Assembly (NCBI RefSeq): GCF_016429065.1
Contig: NZ_JAELTX010000046.1
Span: 1-38,787 of the forward strand
DNA: 38,787 bases
Source: Pedobacter sp. ASV17
GTDB lineage: Bacteria; Bacteroidota; Bacteroidia; Sphingobacteriales; Sphingobacteriaceae
Direction of reading: 5' to 3'
Shown: positions 8,773-17,042 of the stretch, one piece after another
Position numbering within the stretch: the stretch's first letter is position 1
Layout of the letters: the number at the start of each line of letters is the position of its first letter
Program-made: the position numbers and the translations under genes
Notes under the pieces: generated by a model
Told to the model about the DNA's origin: nothing
Database searches by the model: none
What the model saw: only the letters and a program-made list of their open reading frames with translations

Positions 8773-9825
8773 ATGTTAAAATTAGATGCCTTGCTGATGG
8801 ATACGACACGTTCACTAAAGAGAAAAGATTTTAAAGGAATTGATTTAACCAAGTTTATCTTGGCTATTTTGGTGGTTGCTGGGCATACCCATCCGTTTAA
8901 AGGCATTACCAATCCTGTTTTTGTTGATGTATGGGAAACGTTGCTGCTTTTTGTGGTGCCTTATTTCTTTATTGCAGCAGGGTTTTTCCTCTTCCCTAAA
9001 GTTTACAAAAGTCCCGATAAAACAAGTCAGTTACAAGCGCTTTGGTTGTACCTCAAAAGAATTATCAGTTTGTATATTTACTGGACCATCATCTTTCTGC
9101 CCGTTACCCTGTGGCACTTTGCCAAAGATGACTTGATTATAGAAAAAGATGTCGTGCTTTTCATCAGAGGGACTTTTTTCTTTGGCGAAAACTTCTATTC
9201 GTGGCCACTTTGGTTTTTGTTGTCTATGGTTTACTCCTTAATATTTATCAGTCTTTTGATATTTGTCAATTTGAGGTTAAAAACCATATTCTACATTTCC
9301 ATACTGGTTTTTGCGATGGCGATGGTCTTTAATTATTTAGTAACAGGGGAGAACCACAATAAGTATTTGATCATGTTGGGTAAAGTCATCAAATATCTAT
9401 TTTTAACGGGAAGGTTGTTTACTGGAATGTTCTACCTCGTGGTCGGCGGACTCATTGCCATGAACAAAATGAGGATATCCAAATTCTTGATGGCATTAAT
9501 GCTGGTGCTAGCTATTACTTTTCAATTTGTTAAAATTGAAATGATCTCTCCATTTTTATTTTCGATATTACCTGTAACATTATTCTGTCTCACGGTAGAT
9601 TTAAAGTTAGAAAACATCAAAAATGGCTTATTCTTGAGAAAATGCAGCACCGTGATGTATTTTACACACATGATTGTGTTCTTCCTGTACACTTTGATTT
9701 TTAAAACATTTCCTTATTTCGGTTGGGATGCGTTTCTGATATCTGTGGCAGTGCCAATGATACTTACGCCCATTATTATTCGTAACGAAGAAAGGTTTCC
9801 TTTTTTGAAGCAGTTGTTTGGATAA
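8773..9825 (+). CDS. Integral-membrane acyltransferase (acyltransferase 3 family)
   Basis: This protein of about 350 aa has roughly ten hydrophobic segments and the acyltransferase 3 (PF01757) arrangement. It begins with a short basic tail, then GIDLTKFILAILVVAGHTHP, where the His in the first membrane helix corresponds to the conserved catalytic-site histidine. The second helix (VVPYFFIAAGFFLFPKVYKS) is also typical. Members transfer acyl groups from the cytosol to cell-surface sugars or lipids in the inner membrane. The substrate is unknown. Two starts are possible: ATG at 8773 and ATG at 8797; the second gives MDTTRSLKRKDFKGIDL, closer to usual length. No partner gene is adjacent, and the next gene runs in the opposite direction. 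Confidence 0.85.
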   Translation: MLKLDALLMDTTRSLKRKDFKGIDLTKFILAILVVAGHTHPFKGITNPVFVDVWETLLLFVVPYFFIAAGFFLFPKVYKSPDKTSQLQALWLYLKRIISLYIYWTIIFLPVTLWHFAKDDLIIEKDVVLFIRGTFFFGENFYSWPLWFLLSMVYSLIFISLLIFVNLRLKTIFYISILVFAMAMVFNYLVTGENHNKYLIMLGKVIKYLFLTGRLFTGMFYLVVGGLIAMNKMRISKFLMALMLVLAITFQFVKIEMISPFLFSILPVTLFCLTVDLKLENIKNGLFLRKCSTVMYFTHMIVFFLYTLIFKTFPYFGWDAFLISVAVPMILTPIIIRNEERFPFLKQLFG

Positions 9826-9852
9826 AAAAAAAAGCCCAATCTGAGTTGGGCT
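9824..9852 (-). terminator. Rho-independent terminator of the zinc-ribbon gene
   Basis: Stem arms AGCCCAA (9833-9839) and TTGGGCT (9846-9852) with a 6-nt loop. On the minus strand the stem is followed by about ten T. It also lies just after the stop codon of the convergent acyltransferase gene but has no T-run in that direction. Confidence 0.8.
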
Positions 9853-9881
9853 AATGTAAGTTCATAATGCTCAAATTTGGG

Positions 9882-10151
9882 CTAATCGAATTCAAAAAGA
9901 TCTGAAAGAAATGATTTTTTCTTTTTGGGATGCTGCTGATACTTGTGGTCGGAAGAATAGCTTTCGCGATGGTCTTTCTGATGATCGTTCCTGTTTCTTG
10001 GCTCTTGGTAAGGTTGAGCGTCAGCTTGTGCTAAAATTTTGTCTAGCTCGCCACGGTCCAACCACACCCCTCTGCAACTTGGGCAATAATCAATTTCTAC
10101 TTGATGGCGTTCAGTAATCAAGAGTGTTTCGTTACAATTTGGACATTTCAT
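9882..10151 (-). CDS. Zinc-ribbon protein (TFIIB-type zinc ribbon family)
   Basis: This is a small cytosolic protein of 89 aa, starting at the ATG at 10151 (MKCPNCNETLLI). A longer frame upstream lacks support because the family begins at the first CxxC. It has two CxxC knuckles, CPNC and CPSC, in the pattern MKCPNC...IDYCPSCRGVWLDRGEL, which is the zf-TFIIB-like (PF13453) signature. The rest is a hydrophilic, His/Lys/Ser-rich tail ending in KKKKSFLSDLFEFD. The role of this family is unknown. It ends in a strong terminator and lies just outside the left attachment site of the island; before insertion it would have been the gene downstream of tRNA-Met. Confidence 0.85.
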   Translation of the reverse strand: MKCPNCNETLLITERHQVEIDYCPSCRGVWLDRGELDKILAQADAQPYQEPRNRNDHQKDHRESYSSDHKYQQHPKKKKSFLSDLFEFD

Positions 10152-10275
10152 AAGCTTATCTGTTATGTTTTGAGTGATGTCCAATATAAGCAACCTTTGA
10201 GCCAAACACCTGCAGGTAATTGTAATATTTGCTTTTCAAATGAGATGAAAGAGGGGAGTGGGTAGTGTAGAAAAT

Positions 10276-10300
10276 AAAAAAGCCCACATTGCTGTGAGCT
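10276..10300 (-). terminator. Copied tRNA terminator, now ending the defence operon
   Basis: Stem arms 10281-10287 and 10294-10300 (7 bp with one G-U pair, 6-nt loop) are followed on the minus strand by a run of six T. It belongs to the tRNA-Met 3' end copied in the attachment repeat. It lies about 200 bp after the drmB stop codon in the right direction to end that transcript. Confidence 0.7.
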
Positions 10301-10323
10301 TTTACCAAGTAGCGGGAACGAGA
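10276..10323. repeat. Left attachment site (48-bp direct repeat) of the island
   Basis: All 48 bases are identical to 24504-24551. The repeat holds the last 14 nt of tRNA-Met(CAT), read on the minus strand, plus the spacer and the tRNA terminator. Identity stops at 10324 (T against G), where the real tRNA continues at the right end. This is therefore the tRNA-fragment end of an insertion, i.e. the far attachment site. Confidence 0.92.
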
Positions 10324-10504
10324 TTTCATTGGAACAAATAATTCAATTTTTAAAGGTTTTAAATCAGATTTGAAATAAAATGTAGGTAATGCCAATCAGA
10401 CAATTCTGCAGCTTTTGCCTTAATGGGGAAGGGAGCCAATACCTTTACTTTTTGTGGCAAATATGGTAGCAACTCCAATCTGGTTTGTTGATATCATTGA
10501 AATA

Positions 10505-12760
10505 TTAAAATATATCATTAAAGAAGCCATAATTTGAATCAACTAAAACCCGCCTATCTAGTCCCAAATTCATTTCTTCACAAGCGGTTTCAGAAACTAA
10601 CGAACAGGAAAAACAAGCAGATAAATTCAAATCAAGAATTCCTTGTCCATCAGATTCCCAACATAAAGGATCAGAAGAACAGTTTTCAGATTTTTGGAGT
10701 CCTTTTTTTAAGGTTTCTAATATCTTTTCAGGTTCTCCTTGGGATACCAGTCCGCCCATACTTCCTTCAGAACCTTCTGCTGTGTAAATTAACACACCGG
10801 ACATTACTTTTTCAGGAGTATTGGATATATACAATCTTTCTTTTAAACTAGCTGTAGGATAACCACAAGAAAATTCGAGTTCTCTCATCATTAAATGAGA
10901 AAAGGAGTGAATTAGAAAATGCTTTATTCTATTGTTCTTTATTGTTTGCTTTATTCCTGCTAATTGTTCTTTTGCATCAATTTCTTTGTTAAAGAAGCTT
11001 GAAAACCTTCCTTCCAATTGTGAGGAATTATCTTCTATCCATTTATTGATAGCGTCATCGTTGAATTGAAAAAACAATCCTTCTCCATAGGTTTCATTTG
11101 CAGGAAGTACAAATAATTCTTCTTTTTTTATTGAGAAAGTGTTTTGACCAATAGATGCTTCTTCAACAACCTTTTCACCACTTTCATTTATGCGAACTAT
11201 TCTTTCTTTAGGCCTTACCCTTGTGAAATCTAATTGGATATTGGTTACTTTTAGTTCTTCAACTTGCTGTATTTTAGTGAAAAATGGCTCTAATTCTGTA
11301 GGTAATTGAATATCTTGAAAGTTAAGTCCTTTGTTTTCATTAATGCCAGAAATTGATGGGTTTTGAGAAAAACACTTATATTCCTGCCATCTATATTCTT
11401 CGTGTAGGTCTTTTATTTGGTCAATATCAACTTTTAAAAACATTTTTTTTAAAGAATCCTCAAACTGCAATTTATCAGTATTTATCACTATTGCATTATC
11501 ATCCAAGAATTCATCAAAGTTTGTAGCAACTTTTTTATTCCAAAACTCGTCTTTTGAAATAGGGCTGTTACTATTTCTCTTATTATATCGTTCGTCTAAT
11601 ATTTCAAAAGCATCAAGTAACTCTCTTGTTATATTTTCAGCTAGGTGCATTGGGATAAATAAACTGGAAAAACCATTAGCATAATACACATTGTTTGCTG
11701 TTACTAATGAAACTTGCATTTTCTCGCAATCATTTTGCTGTTCACCACGGATATAGCATTTTTCAGGAGGAATAAAATCAGGATTATCTAATTCAATCTC
11801 CCAAGGTCTATGTCCCTTACAATTAGGTTGTAGACTATTAATTCCTTCTAAGTTAACTTTAGTACGGCAGTTTAAGCACTCTATATAAATACTTGCATAA
11901 CCTTCTGATTTTGTCGAATTTTCTGTCCATTTTAAATTGGAATTACTACAACAAGGGCCAATCGGATCATTATCAAATAAGTTTTCACCTTTGTCGCTCG
12001 ATGGGAGTTGAAGAGAATCTTTTAAGCTTTTCCATTTTAAGAAATTAGACCAAGGTATATCGGATAAATGTCCATTAGGACAAATTAGAATAAGATTAGT
12101 TTGTTCAAGCTCCCTATATTCTCTATAATTTATTTCCTGTCCTTCAATATTATATGTTTTGAACTCTTTTATAAAATCCGAAGCATCTCGTGGAGGAGCA
12201 AAATCATTAATAGTAGGTGTACCTCCATTTTTTTTGCCTTCATTTTCCCACATTTTCTTCCATTTAGAAATTTCTTTTAATTCTCCTTTTCTGTTCTTGA
12301 ACCATTTTGGAAAATGTGTTCCAACTATCATAAAATCACTTGAAGTTCCATTATCACCAGTTCTTTCTAAAGCTGTTTTTATTGGATGATTTTTCCAGTT
12401 AGGTGTGTTAAAAGACTCATTAAGAGATATATGTGGTACGCCTATTAGACAAACTAGATTGTTTAACTTTTTTTCATTTCTAATAAAACGAATAAATCGT
12501 TGATCATCAATAAATTCAAATCCACGATTAGACATTTCTATCTGGCTAACTTCATAAACCTTTCTATTGTCAGAATTATTTTTACGAATTAATTCTATTT
12601 TAGTATTTGCCCATTTGATGAACTTCCATTTATTCATGTCAGAAATCAATATATAAGATCCAACTTTTGTAGTGATTATAGAGCCTACACCAGCCGTAGA
12701 AGAAAGTAATTTATATTTACCGATTCCTTGATTATATTGGTTTGATCTTAGTATTTTCAT
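10505..12760 (-). CDS. drmB: DrmB-like DUF1998 protein of a DISARM-type system
   Basis: This 751-aa protein is the partner expected after a DrmA helicase. A central cysteine cluster (CCSNSN, then CLNC and C further on, about residues 270-315) looks like a zinc ribbon. The C-terminal DUF1998 domain is clear: HFLIHSFSHLMMRELEFSCG (about 617-636), GVLIYTAEGSEGSMGGLV (about 655-672) and a final Cys cluster CSSDPLCWESDG...LSACFSCSL...ETACEEMNLG (about 693-733). In DISARM, DrmB forms a complex with DrmA that binds and moves along DNA. Its ATG lies one base after the drmA stop codon, so translation is coupled. It is last in the operon, and the terminator inside the left attachment site follows. The ending MNLGLDRRVLVD is as in other DUF1998 proteins that bind cysteine-coordinated metal. 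Confidence 0.88.
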   Translation of the reverse strand: MKILRSNQYNQGIGKYKLLSSTAGVGSIITTKVGSYILISDMNKWKFIKWANTKIELIRKNNSDNRKVYEVSQIEMSNRGFEFIDDQRFIRFIRNEKKLNNLVCLIGVPHISLNESFNTPNWKNHPIKTALERTGDNGTSSDFMIVGTHFPKWFKNRKGELKEISKWKKMWENEGKKNGGTPTINDFAPPRDASDFIKEFKTYNIEGQEINYREYRELEQTNLILICPNGHLSDIPWSNFLKWKSLKDSLQLPSSDKGENLFDNDPIGPCCSNSNLKWTENSTKSEGYASIYIECLNCRTKVNLEGINSLQPNCKGHRPWEIELDNPDFIPPEKCYIRGEQQNDCEKMQVSLVTANNVYYANGFSSLFIPMHLAENITRELLDAFEILDERYNKRNSNSPISKDEFWNKKVATNFDEFLDDNAIVINTDKLQFEDSLKKMFLKVDIDQIKDLHEEYRWQEYKCFSQNPSISGINENKGLNFQDIQLPTELEPFFTKIQQVEELKVTNIQLDFTRVRPKERIVRINESGEKVVEEASIGQNTFSIKKEELFVLPANETYGEGLFFQFNDDAINKWIEDNSSQLEGRFSSFFNKEIDAKEQLAGIKQTIKNNRIKHFLIHSFSHLMMRELEFSCGYPTASLKERLYISNTPEKVMSGVLIYTAEGSEGSMGGLVSQGEPEKILETLKKGLQKSENCSSDPLCWESDGQGILDLNLSACFSCSLVSETACEEMNLGLDRRVLVDSNYGFFNDIF

Positions 12761-12761
12761 T

Positions 12762-15700
12762 TTAAATTGAATTAATTTTAATAGCTGCTTCAGGTTCTAT
12801 GACTCTTAATGACATAGGAACCTGCCATTTTTTGCTATGAATATTTCCTTCGTATTCTTCAATGTCAACATACAGTTGTTCTTGCTTTCTTTTCTGATTT
12901 GTCATATTTTTTTTATTATTAAAGAACAAATCAGTCGTAGGGTCTAATCCTTTATTTAATGTTTTCCACTCATCAAAAGCTTCCTTAATCCATCCTTTAA
13001 TTTGAATTATATTCTCCTGTTTTAACAGATTATTGATGAGCTTATCGAAATCTGAAAGTCTTTCCTTTCTTCTTTCAAAATAATTGGTCAGTTCTGAAAT
13101 AATAGATGAAAGTTCATTTTCGCTAACTAATGAAATGTTGCTTGCAGAATCTCTGTCTGTAAATCGTAGAAGTGTATGTCTAATCATTGTTGCTAAATAT
13201 AATCCCATATATCTTTCAACAGATTTTTTTGTAAATGGGGTAATCGATATTGGTTCAACGTAGCTGTACATTTTTTCATGAAATTCAATAAATTTTTCAT
13301 AGTGTGATACATCTCTTGCTCTAAAAGGATGATGTACTGTAAGCACTAAACCATAATTATTTCTTGCTACACGACTACTTGCCTGAATATATTCAGCTGT
13401 ATTCCTCGGCATTGAATTCATAATAATCGTATTGAATCGTGATACGTCAATGCCTACTGATATCATATTGGTAGCAACTACAAATTCGGGAGGTAACTTT
13501 CCTTTTAAGTTTTCTCCATTCTGAACACTGGCAAATCTATTTCTCGCAACCCAATTTGTCTCTACATTTTTTAACTCGTTTTTGACTTCTTCTCCGGATA
13601 GCCTACCAGTTAACTCAGCATCACGTATCGGGCCATAAGTATAAAAAGCGTGCATGAGTTTTTGAGGACGGATTACCCGATTATAAACCCGTCTAAGTTC
13701 TTTTAGAATATAGGTCTGTACCTGAGATTGAGTTTTTCCAACTTCTTTCAAGCTATTAAAATAGGATATTGTGGTATGATAAAAGTTCATGGCTTTTTCA
13801 AATTCCTCGGTATAGCAATCAAAATCAATGGGAGTATTTTCTGATAGTTCCTGGAGTTCAAAAATAGCCCGATGTGTCATAATAATAGCTGACAATCTCA
13901 TTTGCATCCAAATTTGTGTCCTGCCTGTAGGTAATACTCCTATGTATTTTCTTTTAGACAAATATTCCTCACCTATATTTCCAGCATTTTTAAATTTTCT
14001 ACTATAAAAAGCAAAGAATGAATCATCGCATTCTACTCCGGGTTTTGGAAATAGATTGACTTTTCTGTCGAACAATGCAGCTATCTGTAATTGTGTATTT
14101 CTTGTTGTTGCTGTTGATGAAATGATTTTAGGCCTTGTTCCATCTTCCCGGACGCAGAGCTGATCGACTGCTGATTCGAATAATGCAACTGCTGAGCCTA
14201 ATGGTCCAAGTAATAAATGAAGCTCATCCTGAATTATCAGATCAGGAGGTAAATAACCATTCTGAGGTTTGCCCGCTTCCCAATTACCTTTACCAAAAAG
14301 ACGTCTTGAGTCAGCATTTCTTCCATTATCTTTTCCATTTACTTTGTGAGCCAGTTGGGCAAATTTGTCTACTGTTCCAAATAATAATGTTGGGGGATGT
14401 TGATAAATAATTTCGTCTGATAAGCATACAGGTATTGCTCCCTGGTCATTACTTCTCGTGGCACTTCTTCTTTTAGGATAGGAAAAGGAACATTTATTAT
14501 TAACACACTTCAAATGTACTTTATTAGCAAACCATTGATTTTCTCTACTACTCAGATTTTCTGTATCTTCTTTATCTTCTCCTTCAATATTACTTCCACA
14601 CCATGGGCAATTTGAAAAGGGTATTTTATTTGATCGCTTATTTTTTAGATTCTCATATTCTTTAATTAAATCTTCAGTTTTATTAGGTAGTGAGTTATCT
14701 CCAACCCATAAGCCTATAGTAATAGGTTCTACACTTAAATTGTATGTGTCCCAACGTCTTATTAATTCTAATGCCATTATGACTAAGGTGGCCCTCTGAA
14801 ATTGCTGCATAGTAAGAAGACGTAATGTATATCTCATTATAGAGGCAACACCTCCGCCTTGTTCCTTATGAAGCTTTCTGCGATTTATAATTGTAAGGGC
14901 TATCAATCCAAGATATGCCTCGGTTTTACCACCCCCGGTAGGGAACCAAACTAAATCTACCCATTCGTTTCTTTTTGACCAGTTTTCATCCGTATCAAGC
15001 TTAAAAACACCATCAAGATTGAGTAGAATAAAGGCCAGCTGAAATGCTCTCCATCCTGCTGATTCTGTTTCGGAAAATAATTTATCATCTGCTTTTTTAT
15101 AGAAATCAAGGTCAAAAACCTTAAAATCTCCGTTTTCAATCAGTGAAATTACTTCTCCCTCTTTAACTTTTTCAGCGTGCCATAGTTGCATAAACATAGC
15201 TGCATTCATCAAACGAAAAGTCTCGAGGTTGTCTTTATTGCTATCTCCTTGCAATAATTCCTCAATATTCTTTTTCATTCTATCGTAGTCATCTTCACAT
15301 CTGCGTAGCTCCTGATGTGCTATATCTTTCAGTTTGGATTGGTATTTTACATCCTTTCTCTTATTCTCAATCCATTTTCCATAAGAGTCGACAAAGGCGA
15401 GTAATCCATCTACAACTTCTTTATTCTTTGCATCAGAAAGTATAGACAGCCATTTGAATTCCTGAGATTGTGAGTTTTCTAAAAATAGCGGAGAAACATA
15501 ATCTCCATCTTTATTTTTTATTGCCGGTTTGCTTTTATCTCTTGGAATAGGATCAATATCGGGTGTCTCACATTCTGGAAGATATTCTGTTTCTATTTTA
15601 TTTATTGCCTTATCCCATTTTACAGAACATCCATGTCCAACACCATAATCCCTAAACTGATCATAAATGAATCGAGTGGTTGTATCTTCATCATATTTGT

Positions 15701-17042
15701 TTGTTTCATCTAAAGGATATTTATAATCCGAATAGGGAGCTAAAAATTCACTTTCAACTGATATTTTAACGCCAAAAAAAGCTCTCTGATTTACAATTTC
15801 ATTGAAAGTGGAATAATACCTACTGTCTTTTTGTTTGTCTAAAACGAATGCAGTACTCGTATTAAGTAATTGAATTTTTATAAAGATTTTATCATCATCT
15901 TTTCTTGAATCTCTGGTTAATTGGACATTCGCCGAAAGTGAAGCGTATTCATTTTTTTCCTCATTCAGATTAAACTTAAATATATTTGATAGTCCGTTTT
16001 GCTCAATTTCGTTTTCATCAATTACGGTAATATTTTGATCTTGATTTGGTTTGTTGTATAAAAAAGATATTTTACTCTGTGGCTTAGGAAAGTTAATGTT
16101 CTTTAACTTAACCACTCTTTTTATTGGAGTAGATTGCCACAAACCATATCCACCAGAATAGATATCTAATAAATTTTTTAAATGATCCGTAATATTTTCA
16201 ATCAGCTCTATTTCTTGAGATATTTCGTAAAGCGTTTTTCTTTTTGCATCATCAACAATCGAAGCTTTTAACTCGTAGTATATAGTTGATTTCAGGTTAC
16301 TTAAATAACACTTTTCTTTGCTCAAAGAAGAAGGGGGGCTTATTATCTCTTTTGTTTTATCAAAGAGTTTTTCTGCATATTCTTTCTGAATGTTACGTAA
16401 AATATTCTTCAGGTTAGAGATTTCTTCCGTCGTAATTTTTGATAATAAAACAAAAACGTCTTGCTCTACGGTCTTAATAGTAAATTGAGATAATTTATGG
16501 AGGGTTAAAAATTCTTCAAAATGTTTTTTATCCACTTCACATAGCAAACCATATTTTTTATTAAATAGTCCTTCCTTGTCTTGTTTAAGTTTTTTATAAT
16601 ATCTGAATGAAACAGTAAATGCTATTTCGTTACTTTCTAAACATTCTTCTTCCAAACAACAGGTTAACCCCATCAATTTTGGAAACATTTGATTTAATTC
16701 TATTTCATTTTCTTTGTTTTCTGGATCTAAGCTATTGTCCTGAGAGTCTTTTTCTTCTTCACCATCTTGTTCATCTCTTTTTTCATTATTATCCATAGCA
16801 GCTCCTTGACCACAAGTTCCGCTTTTATCTTCCGGAAAAAGAATTCCTGTACTATAAATTGCGGCAGGAACAATGTCTAAAATCTCTGAATCATAGTTGA
16901 TGTAAGATTCAGTTTTTAGATTTTTTTTTATCAGTGAAGTGTCTTCCAAATCAACATATTTATACCCGTTAATTCCCGGGCCCAATGTTTGTTCACGAAT
17001 AAAGGTTTCCAAGGAATTTCTTTTCTGTAATATTTTATTCAT
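12762..17042 (-). CDS. drmA: DrmA-like SF2 helicase of a DISARM-type system
   Basis: At 1426 aa this has DrmA size. The N-terminal ~650 residues are poorly conserved and acidic in places (DEQDGEEEKDSQD near 90-105). The helicase core follows: Walker A WFPTGGGKTEAYLG (about 698-711), a zinc-binding insert with CPWC and CVNNKC (about 813-850), Walker B/DExH box IIQDELHLLLG (about 933-943), SSTATTRN (motif III-like), and motifs V-VI in VATNMISVGIDVSRFN and SRVARNNYGLVL (about 1190-1230). In DISARM, DrmA is the ATP-driven translocase that with DrmB recognises DNA. It overlaps the preceding 822-aa gene by 8 nt (ATGAATAA) and is one base from drmB, so the three are translated together. DUF1998-linked SF2 helicases also occur outside DISARM, but the neighbours support DrmA. 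Confidence 0.87.
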   Translation of the reverse strand: MNKILQKRNSLETFIREQTLGPGINGYKYVDLEDTSLIKKNLKTESYINYDSEILDIVPAAIYSTGILFPEDKSGTCGQGAAMDNNEKRDEQDGEEEKDSQDNSLDPENKENEIELNQMFPKLMGLTCCLEEECLESNEIAFTVSFRYYKKLKQDKEGLFNKKYGLLCEVDKKHFEEFLTLHKLSQFTIKTVEQDVFVLLSKITTEEISNLKNILRNIQKEYAEKLFDKTKEIISPPSSLSKEKCYLSNLKSTIYYELKASIVDDAKRKTLYEISQEIELIENITDHLKNLLDIYSGGYGLWQSTPIKRVVKLKNINFPKPQSKISFLYNKPNQDQNITVIDENEIEQNGLSNIFKFNLNEEKNEYASLSANVQLTRDSRKDDDKIFIKIQLLNTSTAFVLDKQKDSRYYSTFNEIVNQRAFFGVKISVESEFLAPYSDYKYPLDETNKYDEDTTTRFIYDQFRDYGVGHGCSVKWDKAINKIETEYLPECETPDIDPIPRDKSKPAIKNKDGDYVSPLFLENSQSQEFKWLSILSDAKNKEVVDGLLAFVDSYGKWIENKRKDVKYQSKLKDIAHQELRRCEDDYDRMKKNIEELLQGDSNKDNLETFRLMNAAMFMQLWHAEKVKEGEVISLIENGDFKVFDLDFYKKADDKLFSETESAGWRAFQLAFILLNLDGVFKLDTDENWSKRNEWVDLVWFPTGGGKTEAYLGLIALTIINRRKLHKEQGGGVASIMRYTLRLLTMQQFQRATLVIMALELIRRWDTYNLSVEPITIGLWVGDNSLPNKTEDLIKEYENLKNKRSNKIPFSNCPWCGSNIEGEDKEDTENLSSRENQWFANKVHLKCVNNKCSFSYPKRRSATRSNDQGAIPVCLSDEIIYQHPPTLLFGTVDKFAQLAHKVNGKDNGRNADSRRLFGKGNWEAGKPQNGYLPPDLIIQDELHLLLGPLGSAVALFESAVDQLCVREDGTRPKIISSTATTRNTQLQIAALFDRKVNLFPKPGVECDDSFFAFYSRKFKNAGNIGEEYLSKRKYIGVLPTGRTQIWMQMRLSAIIMTHRAIFELQELSENTPIDFDCYTEEFEKAMNFYHTTISYFNSLKEVGKTQSQVQTYILKELRRVYNRVIRPQKLMHAFYTYGPIRDAELTGRLSGEEVKNELKNVETNWVARNRFASVQNGENLKGKLPPEFVVATNMISVGIDVSRFNTIIMNSMPRNTAEYIQASSRVARNNYGLVLTVHHPFRARDVSHYEKFIEFHEKMYSYVEPISITPFTKKSVERYMGLYLATMIRHTLLRFTDRDSASNISLVSENELSSIISELTNYFERRKERLSDFDKLINNLLKQENIIQIKGWIKEAFDEWKTLNKGLDPTTDLFFNNKKNMTNQKRKQEQLYVDIEEYEGNIHSKKWQVPMSLRVIEPEAAIKINSI

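Noticed and set aside
10156..10395. Minus-strand open frame of 79 codons across the left attachment site
   Set aside because: It spans the tRNA fragment and terminator hairpin and has no family resemblance; it is chance.
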